Source: Lethocerus indicus (taxonomy: Eukaryota; Arthropoda; Insecta; Hemiptera; Belostomatidae). Taken from it: 64,000 nt of DNA. The position numbers were made by a program, and so were the translations under genes. The notes under the pieces are model-generated. The model worked only from the letters and a program-made list of their open reading frames with translations, did not search any database and was not told the origin of the DNA. This document shows, piece by piece, positions 39,830-51,612 of the stretch (position 1 is its first letter; the number at the start of each line of letters is the position of its first letter). The DNA lies in contig JACDQD010000010.1 of assembly GCA_019843655.1 (NCBI GenBank), forward strand, positions 3,703,637 through 3,767,636, written 5' to 3'.

Positions 39830-40011
39830 ACTTGAGAGCGGCGGCCTTATAACTGCACTTTAGATTGGAAGCAGTACAAAATTCAACTGATTAAACGAGG
39901 AATGGGGTGGGGGTTGGCTCACTAACTCCGGCACACATTAGATTTCATTTAGGGAGTTTGTTCCTGAACAAACCTTTGTAAAGTGCAGTTATAAGGCCGC
40001 CGCTCTCAAGT
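39830..40011. mobile_element. 182-bp MITE-like element with perfect 33-bp terminal inverted repeats
   Basis: The left arm (39830-39862) starts ACTTGAGAGCGGCGGCC and ends CTGCACTTTA. The right arm (39979-40011) is its exact reverse complement over all 33 nt. The 116-bp centre has no coding capacity. The arms are GC-rich against AT-rich surroundings, and their perfect identity suggests recent origin or gene conversion. I see no convincing target-site duplication: left flank CCACTGGC, right flank ACGGATAA. The superfamily is unassigned and no second copy was noticed in the window. A non-transposon foldback, such as a protein-binding or structured RNA locus, remains possible. Confidence 0.7.
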
Positions 40012-43000
40012 ACGGATAATCAGGACATTATCTACTGCTACTACTGCTGGATGTCTTGAGATCAAAAACCATTCTACCGGACTAGCGACAAACTAATGTA
40101 CTAAATCATTTATATTAATACCGTAAACCGGATTTTCAACCGAAACCAGTCTACCGACAAACCAAGAGTATGAGTGCGGACAGTCCAGTCATACCTTGAT
40201 AATCCAAATATGCTCCTTAGATTCAGATCTAACATTTAAAATCCACAACACGCAATAAGATAAAGAACTGAAAACTGTCGTATGCCTTGGTAATGAAAAG
40301 AAAAAAAATATTTCCAATCGGTTGTCCCGCTGCGAATCAATTTTCAAGGCGCGTCCCCGCGTACACTTCGTATTTCGTCTGAATGGAAGAGGGGGAAGGG
40401 TGGAGGAGGGGGAATGTCGAGGTGGCCGACGGGCACACGCGCTCATTTATAATCCAGAATAGGGGCGAAATGAAGGTAAGGGGAAGAAGGGGGAAAAAAT
40501 GTGAAAAAATAAAACCGGCGTAGGAATACGCGTGGCCTGAATAATTGCGGTTGGTATTCTGCCAAAAACGAATATTGCGTTTTTACGTGTGTGACTCTGT
40601 GTATGTTGTGTGTGTGTGTGTGGATGGAGAGGAGGGAGGGGAGCGAAAAAACACGGCACATACGCGGTCGCAATTCGACGCGCCAGGAATTCACAATCGG
40701 TTGCCTCCGCTCACGCTGCTTCGGTTCGAATTAAGCTCAAATAGAAAAAACCTTCCTCCTAGTTTCCCATGATGGCTTTGCGATAATACTGTAACGGTAT
40801 GGAAATAAATATTTAAATATAAAAATCGCGACGCTTTTTTCGCTTGACACTGTTTTAGTTAGTCCGTACCAATGTACGGACGTGAGCATTTGTAATAATT
40901 TTTATCAGAGGTTTAATTAAAGGTTATTATAAAAACCTAGTATGTGAAATTACCGAAAAAAGAAACAAACATTCGAAAACTCAAAAAGAAAAGCATGCAT
41001 ACTTGAAGCTGAAGAAACAAGAATGCTACGACAGTAAGAGTTTGGACAGGATGTAGCCACCAGCTGGCTTAAGTACCTCAGAAAAGTACTATAGAATATA
41101 ACAGGAAGTACAAAACCAGCAAACCAAGTAGATCAGAAGAATGATAGCTTTCCAAACCCTCGCGGAGCGTGAAACGAGCACATTAACAAAACCAAAAGTA
41201 AAATTATGAATTTTCCAAAGTTAATCCTCGTAATTTAAATCAATTCGTGTACCGTTTAAAAATATACTTACGTATATTCGTAAATATGTAATAATTCATA
41301 AACCTTCTTAAAAAATAAATGCCTCCAAATGCAGTAAACATTTTCAATATAAAAATCCAGGAATTTCGTGCTAATAATAACAGAAGCACTCCAGAACATT
41401 CATATTCATGTATGAATAAGCAAATTTAAGGGATCGCCTTATGAGGCTCTCTTATATGTCGTTTGCGAGGTTCCCGTTTAGAGCTCGGATATTTCCTTAA
41501 GACCTTATTTTAATTTCAGGACGGGTGGGTCGCTCTCTAGGACCGTTACGCGATAAAAGTTTCATTTATACCCTTTCGGCCGTAAAAGTAGTGGAAGTAA
41601 AGCCGCGTTTTTTGTTGCTGTTGTTTTTTTTTCTTTCAAGCTCCCGAATTGCAGACAAGAATTTTTAAGAGCCGCCTCTTCCTTCCCACGAATGTTATGA
41701 ATAGCATTAAAAGTTGCCATTGCGCCGAACCCATTCGCCACTTTGGGTTTACGACCGGGGCCGAAGAATTATGATCAGTATGAAAATTGTGAGGGGGCGG
41801 GGTGGAGGAGAGCGGAGGGGTGATCGTACCAGTTCTCATTCCACCCCATCTGGAGGCCGACAGGGATCTCACAATCAGAAGTTTCTAACTGCGGGACATT
41901 TTACACAAGCTACTTTACGACCCCCCGGGGGCCGGACTTGTTTATTTTATCAACCGGAAATGTTTATTCGGGTTGACGAAAGTTCGAAGTTCAAAGGTTG
42001 TCGCACGTGGGAACGTTCTGTTGCAATTGCGGGTGATCAGATTTCATTTTAGCCCGAAGTATATTTTGAAGGATTATTTTCGACGAGCACAAATAAATGG
42101 TCACGCTGAATGTTTAGACGTTCTGATTGATCGAAATGTGAATCTAGTTAATGTTTTGCAGTACAAAAAAAAGAGGAAAAGGAAGCGGAAGAAACTTTAT
42201 TGGATAAGTCCACATAAGACAAGAGAAGGGCATGAAGTTAATTGGAGTAATGGAGCATTAAATTACAATCACATATCTTATTCAATAATTGAAATCAATA
42301 AATAAAAGCGTTTCTTTCGGGCATAAGGAAGTACAATTTCACTGAAATTAAATATACAGAAGGGAAACTAGTCAATATCGCAAAACCATTACATGCACAA
42401 TTTAAGTCTCTCCTTCCAAATATCAATGAAAATGAAACAATCGTTCGGTTTTGGTCCAAGAATTCAGTTGGATAACTTCCAGCTTTACCGTAGACACATT
42501 GCACTTATATTCAGAATACTAAGTAAGAAGTAAAAAGGACTGTGTTTATATAGAATGGTGCTGTGTGATAAATGTGGTTTTTTTCTCCTTTTTATTTAAA
42601 TTAGATGTAGTATCTTTACAGTATTGCAGGTTAATAGTCCTTGGGACATATAGTAAATAATATAGTAAATTTTCTATGTAATTGTTTGCATTTTCTTGTT
42701 GATTATTTTTTAACTGACTTTATTATTTGTGTCTTCAAAGCCGAGGAATTAAATCTCAGCGCTTCGCATTTTAGACAAGCCAAAATTGTTTCGACATTTT
42801 TTCCTGTTTTGTTATTGGAAGCGGAGAGCTGTACGAACAAATTGTAATGCCGTGTGAGAGTAGCACGTCGTAAAATTTAGCGGCTCGTATTTACAACGGT
42901 CGATGCGCGCTGGACGTGTCCAGCAAACCTAATCCGGCCCGACACCTTATATACTTATATCCGGGTTTTTACATCTCTCGCTGTGTATGTACTACACTAT
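40012..43000. other. Non-coding stretch, no recognisable gene
   Basis: Holds a GC-richer segment (40330-40700) with a short GT microsatellite (40606-40621), a hairpin GTCCGTAC-CAAT-GTACGGAC (40862-40881), and a CpG-rich block at 41500-41960. Overlapping frames on both strands have no recognised domain and mostly lack an ATG with good context. Confidence 0.55.
40862..40881. repeat. Perfect 8-bp hairpin with 4-nt loop
   Basis: GTCCGTAC and GTACGGAC flank CAAT. It is isolated and has no following T run that would suggest a terminator. Confidence 0.5.
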
Positions 43001-43170
43001 CTTAGACTTTGCGTTCTTCCGTCGCAACTTCTCGTAAGGCCGGTTTCGGCTGTTCGCCAATCTACTGACGACCAAAAGCTGCTGAAGACGAACAGTCGAA
43101 ACCGGTCTGGCAAAAGACAAAATCCAGCGAGAGGAGACAGAGGAACTGTATACTATAAGTTCCACTCCCA
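43001..43170. mobile_element. Hammerhead-bearing inverted-repeat element, copy 2 (rearranged)
   Basis: The left part has GACTTTGCGTTCTTCCGTC, matching the left arm of the copy at 44310. The right part has CCAGCGAGAGGAGACAGAG, matching the right arm of that copy. Between them are two ribozyme-like cores in opposite orientation: plus strand at 43078-43111, and a minus-strand fragment (TTGGCGAACAGCC, GAAACCGGCC) at about 43069-43034. The head-to-head arrangement suggests an inverted duplication inside the element or two nested insertions. Confidence 0.5.
43078..43111 (+). ncRNA. Hammerhead ribozyme-like motif, copy 2 (degenerate)
   Basis: GCTG (43078-43081), CTGAAGA (43082-43088, fits CTGANGA), a shortened helix II region, GAAA (43098-43101), CCGGTC (43102-43107), TGGC (43108-43111). 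Helix I (GCTG/TGGC) can pair with two G-U wobbles. Helix II has lost about three bases against the other copies and no longer forms a standard stem, so activity is unlikely. Confidence 0.45.
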
Positions 43171-44309
43171 CCCAATATCATTTATTATATCTAATGAATG
43201 TATTACCATTTTGGGGCCTGAACCGCTGTCCCCGCTCCCCCCCAAAATACCGTAAACAATATATTCTATTCGGAATGTTCTCACAATCCAAATAAAATAT
43301 GTCCCACCACAACATAGTATTAAACAAAATTCAACTTCCAGTAGCAATTTGGCGCTCGGTCATAAACGACTTAATTATAAGATGATGTGCGTGAGTGCAT
43401 AATAATATCGCGCATCGGTAGACTTCAAGCTTCATTATTATTATTTTCATGTGCGGACGGCTGTCCCGTTAGGAACTCGATGAATAAATAATTGGCCCTT
43501 CTCCCCGTATTTTTTTTCTGGTTGTTAATGTTCTCCTCTCCCCGTTTCTTTTTTTCTTTCAAACTTCGGAACAACTTATTTAATGGAGCCAAGAGTGCGA
43601 TGAACCGATTATAACTGAGTTTAACCTTTAGATAAGGTCCTTATAAATTAGGTTAATTCTTCGGCATTAAGTTGTACACAGCAATGCCTAATCGATTTTC
43701 CTTAGTAAACCGCGTCATTACAAACTGTAGACAAAATTCAACACTAAGAGAACTACTGTTCAAAAGAACTGGAGATTGTTTTAAAAGTTTGGAACAATAC
43801 TTTGTGAAAGCCGGGTAATTTAACACAGGGTTTAAGTACCATGAGCCAGCATTTCTATTCTGGAGCTTTATCGCACTCAACAAAATTAAGAGTAATTCTT
43901 ACAGTAAGCATTGGATTTAATGTAGGACAGGCGCTAATTTATAATTTTCATTTGTAATTTTCAACCTTGGTACTAACGAGGGAAAACGCTAACCACGGCC
44001 TATCCCAAGTTTGAATGATTGCAAGATATACTATTCTCCACCGATTTATATTAAGTAATTTACAATCATGTATCCGCTCTAAAATCAATGGAAATCCTAA
44101 AACACTGTCTGAACATATACTTATGTGTACCCAACACTCCCCCCATCTCCTTTGGAAATTATTTTTGTTTTAAATAAGTATTAATATAATAACAAAACGT
44201 TATTTGGTTGACAATTATATACATATAAAATTGTTTCTATTTTATAATAACCATTTAACATTTCCCCGAAAATATATTATATTTTTGGATTACTTGTTTT
44301 GTGGTCCGG

Positions 44310-44440
44310 AAGGGGTTTGGAATGCCGTAGATTTTGCGTTCTTCTGTCTCCACTCGCATCACACGCTACTGATGATGGCGGGCAGCCGAGACCGGTCTCG
44401 CAAAAGAACGAACCAGCGAGAGGAGACAGAAATCTGCGAT
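44310..44440 (+). mobile_element. Hammerhead-bearing inverted-repeat element, copy 3 (most complete)
   Basis: The left arm runs from AGGGGTTTGGAATGCCG through GTAGATTTTGCG to CTGTCTCCACTCGC (44311-44357). The right arm is GCGAGAGGAGACAGAAATCTGC (44416-44437), its near-complement apart from an about 9-nt extra segment in the left arm. The ribozyme motif lies between them. The outer part of the left arm has its inverted counterpart in copy 1. No protein-coding capacity, so it is non-autonomous. Confidence 0.6.
44365..44401 (+). ncRNA. Hammerhead ribozyme motif, copy 3 (one core lesion)
   Basis: GCTA (44365-44368), perfect CTGATGA (44369-44375), extra T, GGC/GCC helix II with loop GGGCA (44377-44387), GAGA where GAAA is expected (44388-44391), CCGGTC (44392-44397), TCGC (44398-44401). 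The GAAA change also creates a 14-bp palindrome, CGAGACCGGTCTCG (44387-44400). Predicted cleavage would be 3' of C44397, but the core substitution (A14 to G) should abolish or greatly reduce it. Confidence 0.6.
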
Positions 44441-44912
44441 ATATATTTTTAATATTTCCGTACCTCGTGACACAAATCTTGGCCTTATCGTACAAGAATA
44501 GATTACTGATGATAAGGATGTAGGGAAGTGGACAGAGAGCAAGCGGTAATGTTTCCAGTAGATGTTCAAATCAATAGGCAGGGCTATTCCTTATAAGTCC
44601 AAAACGGATCAATCGGCGGAATATTATATTATATGCGCGTTCGTTTCCCCCGGTTGATGTAGGCCCCCGCAGTCGATGTTGATATTGGCACGATCGTGCG
44701 TGTCGTATGGGGAGATGTCGGTCCCGAAAATTCCCACTGTCAACTCTGTCCGTATAATATCGGGGACAGGACGGGGGGGGGGAGGGTTATTTCGTGGCGC
44801 GAGTGCAGGCAGGCAGCCTAGGGCATCAATCCCACTAGGTCGGACAGGGACTAAGCGGACTTGCATATCCACCTGACGTAAAATCGATGACCCCACCTGG
44901 GGTCGACCTTCC

Positions 44913-44914
<2 letters not shown>

Positions 44915-44955
<41 letters not shown>
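44915..44955. repeat. (TA)n microsatellite
   Basis: Pure TA run of about 40 nt between GC-rich flanks. Confidence 0.98.
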
Positions 44956-44958
<3 letters not shown>

Positions 44959-45289
44959 CCTGTCCTTTCCTTTTTCTCTTTTTTTTTCCTTTCGCGGCGA
45001 ACACGAAAATCGCATCGGATGCTGCCCCCACCCACCGTACCGGGCATTCGTTAAAACTAATAACCGAGTCCCGACACTAATGGCCGCGGGGGCCAGTGTT
45101 TCTAAATCCAGAGCAATATTCTAATCCGTAATTATTATTCTGCTTTTTGTAAACTTTGCGAAAATCTACCTCGGGACTGATGTCCCGATAAATAGCACTG
45201 CATATTGTATGACCGACCGACATTATAATGCTACTGGCGACAGTGAAAACCTGAATGGAGTTTGAGTAAAATAGAACGGCAGCCGTATA

Positions 45290-45546
45290 TGTTGCGCTAA
45301 ATATATTTAGTGGACGACGCTACGCTACAATTGAAGAGATAAAAACGGCATCGAAAATGGAGCTTAACACGATCACAAAAAATTAATTTTTGAAGTGCTA
45401 TGAGGATTGGAAAAAACGTTCGCACAAGTGAATAATATCTGGTGGTATTATATATTACTATGAAGGGGATAAAATAGATATTCATAAATAAATAAATAAT
45501 TTTTGAAAAACCCAAAATTCGCGATACTTTTTGAACAGACCTCGTA
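45290..45546 (+). mobile_element. 3' fragment of a mariner transposon (C-terminal transposase and terminal repeat)
   Basis: One plus-strand frame reads GRRYATIEEIKTASK, then MELNTI, FLKCYEDWKKR and IISGG, and ends YYYEGDKIDIHK. This matches in order the conserved C-terminal tail of mariner transposases, in which a CFxxWKKR block precedes a YFEGD tail. The frame is broken by TAA (45384-45386) and TGA (45429-45431, where the family usually has Cys or another residue) and ends at TAA 45489-45491. The element closes with a mariner-type terminal repeat, whose reverse complement begins TACGAGGTCTGTTCAAAAAG (45515-45546), next to a TA target site. The 5' two thirds, including the catalytic DDD region, are absent. 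It is a dead copy. Confidence 0.85.
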
Positions 45547-47499
45547 TATATTATATAAATAATACTGTAACATTATAATATTTCTGTATACCTCAATATC
45601 GAATAAGGCCAACATTTTTGTTGACATCTAGCCGTCTTTTCGTTTTCATTCCTTCAGACAATATAAAAGAGTAAAATCCAATCGTAAAGCCAGTATTCAT
45701 TGCATTAATGTAGGAAGGATAAGGCGATAGGAAATGGATCGTGAACCAAGCTAGTTCGTACCTCAATGGCTTTGTTCAGATTGGGTCGAGAAATGGAAAC
45801 TGTCCGAATACCAATAGTAGTGAAATTGGCAGGAGGAGAAGATGTGGGGGAACTGTATGCGTTGGAGGGATACAACGATCGGATGTGACACATGTGTCCG
45901 CTCGGAAACGTTCCTAATGAACGACTGAAAACAATCCTGACTGTCGCTAGCGTATTACCGTCTCACGGTGACAGTTATAAGGCTTAGAAGTCAAAGTTCC
46001 AAACCAAAAACAACGCCTCTGTTTGTTCATTGAGCCGAGTTTCGGTTGAGTAGGCTGCTTAGTGTTGCTAACGACGGATAGGTGCTTACTCTTGACGGTT
46101 TTATAAAATGAACCTGCTATATATGTCAAATTGTATAAACTCCGAGTAAAACGTTTGCATCAATTAATTCGTGAAAAAAGCCCATTATACCTGTTGTTGA
46201 GACGTAAATGAACTACTTCTGTTCCGGATTGTGTTCAAATAGTAGCGGCGATTATCCCGGTCCCAAAAAGCCTTAACCCCCTCCCCCCTTACTCTTTCCG
46301 CGTGGGTTTACTCCGGATCCGGGCCAGGATCGGACGCTTTAGAATTCCGGGCTTCGGATCGGCAGTTAAGAGCCGGCACGGAACGGGGGGGGGGGTTTGG
46401 AGCTCTCCAATGGTCGGTGGGCGCAGGGCGATAACCGTGTCATTACCCCCTGGGATGATATTGGTTCAGGATGCAAATTAGGGGGGGGGGTCCACTACCC
46501 TAATCCCGCCCTCCTGGCCAATCCTATCATGGGGATCTTTATTGATTTGAAATGTTAAGGTGAAAACCGGGGAGGGTTTAACAAAGTAGAATTCAGCAGG
46601 GATCCCATTTTCATTTCGGCTGATATTCTCTTGCTGTTTGGTCAAATACTGAATGGCATAGCGGTAAAACCTAATCAGGCCCAACATTTCGACTCCAACA
46701 GTTTGTAAAAAATATTCATAATTTTTTATTACTTTTCCGATAATCTCATTATTCAGCTAATTAAATTTTTGTGCAGTTTTCTGATATTTCGTATGAAACT
46801 TAAATATCGAAGACTTAAATATTACATACAGTACTATTCTCTAGTGTAATTTAACCAAATCTAATTTGGCCTATGCTTAAAATTAATACCACCCGTTTTT
46901 TTGTCGAGTCGATGTATGTACAGCAAGAAACTTTGTTAAGGGAAAGAAATAAAGTTCTCCCGGGGGTGCTCAGGCCAGCCGGTTGGGTTCAATAGATAAC
47001 GAGGTACGTTCGGGTGAACTGCAATGGGTCGACCCATTAGAGAAATGTTTGCCGTCATTGCTTGGACTCGGGTTAAAGGTCACGGTCCCTAACAAGAACC
47101 TGACCGAGGTCAGGTCTCCGAGGAGGATTGACCATTTAAAGGTTTCACCCGAATAAATAGAGAGGCCGGCGGGGACCACATCAAAACAGTTAGGGGTTGG
47201 GGGTAACAACCCTCCAACAAAGCAAGCCTATTTTAATGATCCCGTTTAATCCCCAGTGCGGTCCCCTTATTACGCGGCGCCTGTTGCCAATTTCAGTGCG
47301 AACCGAGACTGTAATTGCACTCGAAATATTCTTGTTTCGCTCCCCATTATAGGAAACATTTCGGGATGAAGGGATCAAACGATTTCCCGTTGGAAATTTA
47401 TTTCCTATTAGGTACAAAAATGCTATAATTTTGGTGTTGAGTATGGTGTGCAGTACGCTATAAAAGTCTAGTTTATTTTAAAAATTGCGTCAAATACCC

Positions 47500-47539
47500 G
47501 GGAAAGCATTAAGGATGCAGGGGAAGCATTAAGGATGGT
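47500..47539. repeat. 20-bp tandem duplication
   Basis: Two adjacent units share AAGCATTAAGGATG and differ at only a few positions. It could be a replication-slippage duplication. No further units are seen. Confidence 0.85.
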
Positions 47540-48609
47540 ACGCAGGGTTTTAGATTGGAATCTCTGGACGTGAGCGATGTCGGATGTCCTAGTGGTGACC
47601 CATAGTCCTATACCGTGTATCCATGTATGTTAGATGTCCGTTTCCGTAATGGTTTTAGTAGTCCAAATATCCTGTTTAAATCTGTTCTTTTAAGTCGAGT
47701 AGGGGGGGGGGATTCCATTTGGGGATTCGTTTGTAAAGACTAGAATAATGATCAAAATTTTTGTCAGTAATAATGGATAGGAGAAGGCACCGAAAAAAAA
47801 ATAAATCTAATTATAAATTTTACTGTCCCTATCTCTCTACTAATTTTGTTAGACCAATCAACCTTCAAAAGACGGCTGCTTGCAAGAGTCTCCTCTTCCC
47901 AATGACTGATCTAACGGTCGAATACGCGGCGTTTATTAGAGTGGAGCCGGCCGATGCATTTAATTGATAACTGGCCTCGTTTGTCAAACTCGATATCCTG
48001 CCTTGTTTATGGCCCGACCCGACGACCAATTAGGCGAATTATAGTCGAGCCGCCAGTTTAAATAAGGATGTCATTGTTGTTTGAAAAATAGTCAAATCCA
48101 TTTATTGGTCCCGCAAAAGAAAGAGTGATTCAGTGATTGGTGTTCGTCTACTGAAAGACAGGATAATTGATTGATGGCTTCAAAAAATATCGTTCCCTAT
48201 ATTCCTCACTTTATTCTCTTTTAATATAAATTTGGTTAGATCATAATTGAGCTGTTACGACAAGTACAAAATTTGAATAAGTCCATGTTCAACTTCGACT
48301 CAAAAAAGTAACTCTTTTTCCTATTTTTTAGAATGTCTGATTAAATGTTTCTAATCGACTCTAACAGAAATTATTACTACAGAATATATTTTTGGTAAAG
48401 ACGGACACAATGAAAATGTTATTTCTTTCCGTATTTTTAATGCCGTACATTTTGTACTTCAATAACTAATTAACTTCAGTATAATTTCCTCCATATGTAA
48501 CTTCCAATTTGGGAAATACTAAAAAAAATTCAATGTAATACAACAATAATACTGTTCAAACCGATAATTAGGGCAAGTAACCGACCGCGTACGTAACATT
48601 TATATAAGA

Positions 48610-48685
48610 ATAGCATTTAATTAATGATAATGTTGACATTGCCGGTAATTAATTGAATAATCGATAATCAATTAGTCGGATAATG
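48610..48685. promoter_or_regulatory. Dense TAAT-core cluster (possible homeodomain sites)
   Basis: At least six TAAT/ATTA cores occur within about 75 nt (TTTAATTAATGATAATG, GGTAATTAATTG, GATAATCAATTAG), together with two ATCGAT-like or CGATAA words. Clustering suggests a homeodomain-bound element, but AT-rich background makes this weak. Confidence 0.2.
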
Positions 48686-49199
48686 TTATACACTCCCTAT
48701 AATCAAGAAATACCGTTGCATGTATATAATTGTTATTATAATTTTCTGAATATTGTGTTTTAACAGAGTAATAGAAAATATTTCAAAGATACAGCAGTGA
48801 TCAATATAAGTTACCTCTTCACTTCGTTTCTACAAGTTACTGCGCTTGTGTAATTATTATTATAGTTATTATTATATAATAAAATAACAATATTTGTTAA
48901 AAACGGATAATACGTTTTTCTAAAATTATACGATTATTTTTAAATACACTAATAATTATATATTACAAAGTATGCAGTTTCTGGTCCAAAATATTCAAAT
49001 ACCAATTTGCACTCTGTACTCATTCACTTTTTGCCAATACTGCAGTCCCATTGCTGTTGTAAGCAACAAGATACCAAAGCAAATTCAACCGAATTCACAT
49101 AATTATACTGGGTAGAACCCAAAATGTTCAAAACTACACAATTTCAAGAGCATTGTTGCGGTGCATTAGTCATTTCAGTTATTGCATTTCGTGCAAACC

Positions 49200-49245
49200 G
49201 AATCAGTCCGCTGGTTCGAACCAGTTAACAACTAGACCGGCCATT
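49200..49245 (-). repeat. tRNA-derived SINE-like relic, minus strand
   Basis: On the minus strand ATGGCCGGTCTAGTTGTTAA resembles an A box. It is followed closely by CTGGTTCGAACCAGC, an exact B-box core (GGTTCGAA). The spacing between boxes is shorter than in a tRNA, so the middle has been deleted. Confidence 0.35.
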
Positions 49246-51100
49246 TAGATAGAACTATTGGTAGAGAACCGAAAAGAAGCATAAATGGGATAAAACGCGG
49301 GTTCTATTACACAGAGTTTTGTTAACGTATCAATAAATGACTTGCTTTCTTACTCACAGAATTTATCAACTACCGATCAGTGATTGGCTAATAAATTAGT
49401 TTAGCAATTATTTTTTATAAAAAGTTAGTTCATTTTTATTTTTTTAATATTTATAATTTTTTAGTTAAATTATTACAATGTAATCATGATTGGTGAGCTG
49501 CGATGGGATGTGTCGGGGGCCATGGATAGGCAAGACCTTCACAACACTGCATTGAGTGTCTCAGCTCTAGCCTAACGGGAACGCCGTGATGTTTTCGAAA
49601 TCTTAAATCTTAAATGTGTAATTACATTTTTCTTAAATATTTAATAGAAAAATATTACGTACAAAATATTACGGTAAGGATATTTTTACAATCTGTGCTT
49701 GTACCAAACCTGCATAGGTCGGAAATAAGTATAAAACTTGTTCATATTAACTTACTATATAAGCATTTGGAAAGTACTTGGATTAATTTTATCCTACGAC
49801 CGTAATTTTTTCGTTTGACCTGTTTGGAAATTGCCCTTTCATTTTTCCTGTTGTATTTGCAAACACCTTTTCCCAATATTTTCTCAACGGCTGTTGTTTA
49901 GAATTTTATCGCCAGCTTTAAATACTTTCCGCGTATTTTTATGGCACACTACTTCCTCGAAAACGGAAACCAAAATTAACGCCAAAATTAATTGAGGAAT
50001 CAGTGAAATCGACGATTGAAAGTAAACTGATGTTGTTCGTCTCCCACATTTGTTATTATTTTCGAACGGACAATTCATACGCTGAAAATGATTTTCGAGC
50101 ACAACGGTCGAAATTGTGGCTCCGTACTCTCCGCATTTAGCCGTATTTCGCGTAATATGACACTATGATGTAGTCGCGGGGGACAGTGAAAATTCAACTA
50201 CGGGGCTCTTCGTTCCCCGCTTCGTTATATAAATCCTAATCAAAAACCCTGCCACCGCGCACCGCTCACAACCCCAATATGCCTAATTGTTTTACGAGGC
50301 AATTAATTACTCTGTCTCTCTGGTTTCAGAGGTCATTCGAAACCGGCATGGTATTTAAGAGAAATTTCATTAATATAACGCCACCGTGAAACTAGTTCTA
50401 TCACCCACACATTGCATAATATCTATTATAATCATGACTAATAAAATTACTCTATTTTTAACATAAAACTAATTTCTTTTACGTGATGACAGACAACAAA
50501 TTTTAAATTATAAGAATTTGGATGACAATGTTGGAAACCAACTCAATTGTGATTCATCTTCATAAAATTATCAATATGATATCAAAGGCTTTTGATACCA
50601 CACAACTAGTTGAAACGAAAAAAAATTATTTCAGGTATAGGTATACTACAATTTAACAGTAAACACAAGAGGAACTTCTTGATGAAATGCCGGTAACAGG
50701 AGAACATTAAATTTGGCAAACCATGGACAGAAAAACCTGAGAAAATCAGAAAATTATACAAACAAGTAAAGAGATAATCAGACGTTGAACTACCTATTGT
50801 AAGTTCGATTTTTGATCAAGTTTGCCGAAAACAAAACCCGTTACAGGGCTTTCTCCCTGTAATGTCGGCCTCGCGAAATACCCTCCCCTCCCTCTGTCCA
50901 CAACCCTTGGGATTCTAGCGAAGGAAAACTTCCCATAGTGTGGGTGGGGGTGAGTCCGTGTGGAAAACCTACTTTGGGCTAGGTTTTCTCGCGGCGGGCC
51001 CTTCCAACTATTCCCCTCGTCTTCCACTTCTGGGGGAGGTCTCCCAACTGGGCTCACAATGGAAGAGGAGTCCTCCCGCTAAAAATTGGATTAGAGAAAC

Positions 51101-51127
51101 TCCCTCCCTCTCTCTCTCTCTCTCTCT
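51101..51127. repeat. Short (CT)n tract
   Basis: TCCCTCCC leads into about ten CT units inside a GC-richer block (50860-51230) that otherwise shows no recognised gene. Confidence 0.95.
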
Positions 51128-51529
51128 ACCCCCTCGCCACCGTCCACAAAGTTACTTCTTCGGTTTAGTGGGTTACTTCGTTAAGCCCCCCGCAAAGTTC
51201 ATCCGCCCGACAAATTAAACTCCGTTAATTCCCTAGAATCGATGGTCGATTGAATGCCGGACGGCCAGGGCAATCGCCTTAGCTCAAAACCTTTTTTGCG
51301 GATTGCTTCTCTCCGCTTCCTAAATTTTCAAGGAATATTGCAACTGGGCAGGGGAAACTTTTCTTTTTACAACTCGTTGTGTTAAAACAACAAGTTGTTA
51401 GGAGTTCCTTCGGTATCGAGTGTAGCAACTATAATTTTTTTTTATATTACTACATTTTGAAAGCCCTCTCAACACTGTCTTAACCTTTACTTCTAAAATT
51501 TCTAATTTCTAATATTTCTAATATATTCC

Positions 51530-51612
51530 TTTCCATTGCGAGCTTATTCTTACCGTTGGTTTCTCCCCACGTGTCTACAACTTTCCACGTTTCCGAGCAA
51601 AGCACCCTATCG
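51530..51612 (+). repeat. Dispersed repeat, copy 2 (shared with 3763-3860)
   Basis: Collinear with the copy near 3.8 kb: TTACCGTTGGTTTCTCCCC at the left and GAGCAAAGCACCCT at the right, with diverged spacer. The same orientation and similar length point to an old interspersed repeat rather than a segmental duplication, because the flanks differ. Family unknown. Confidence 0.45.
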
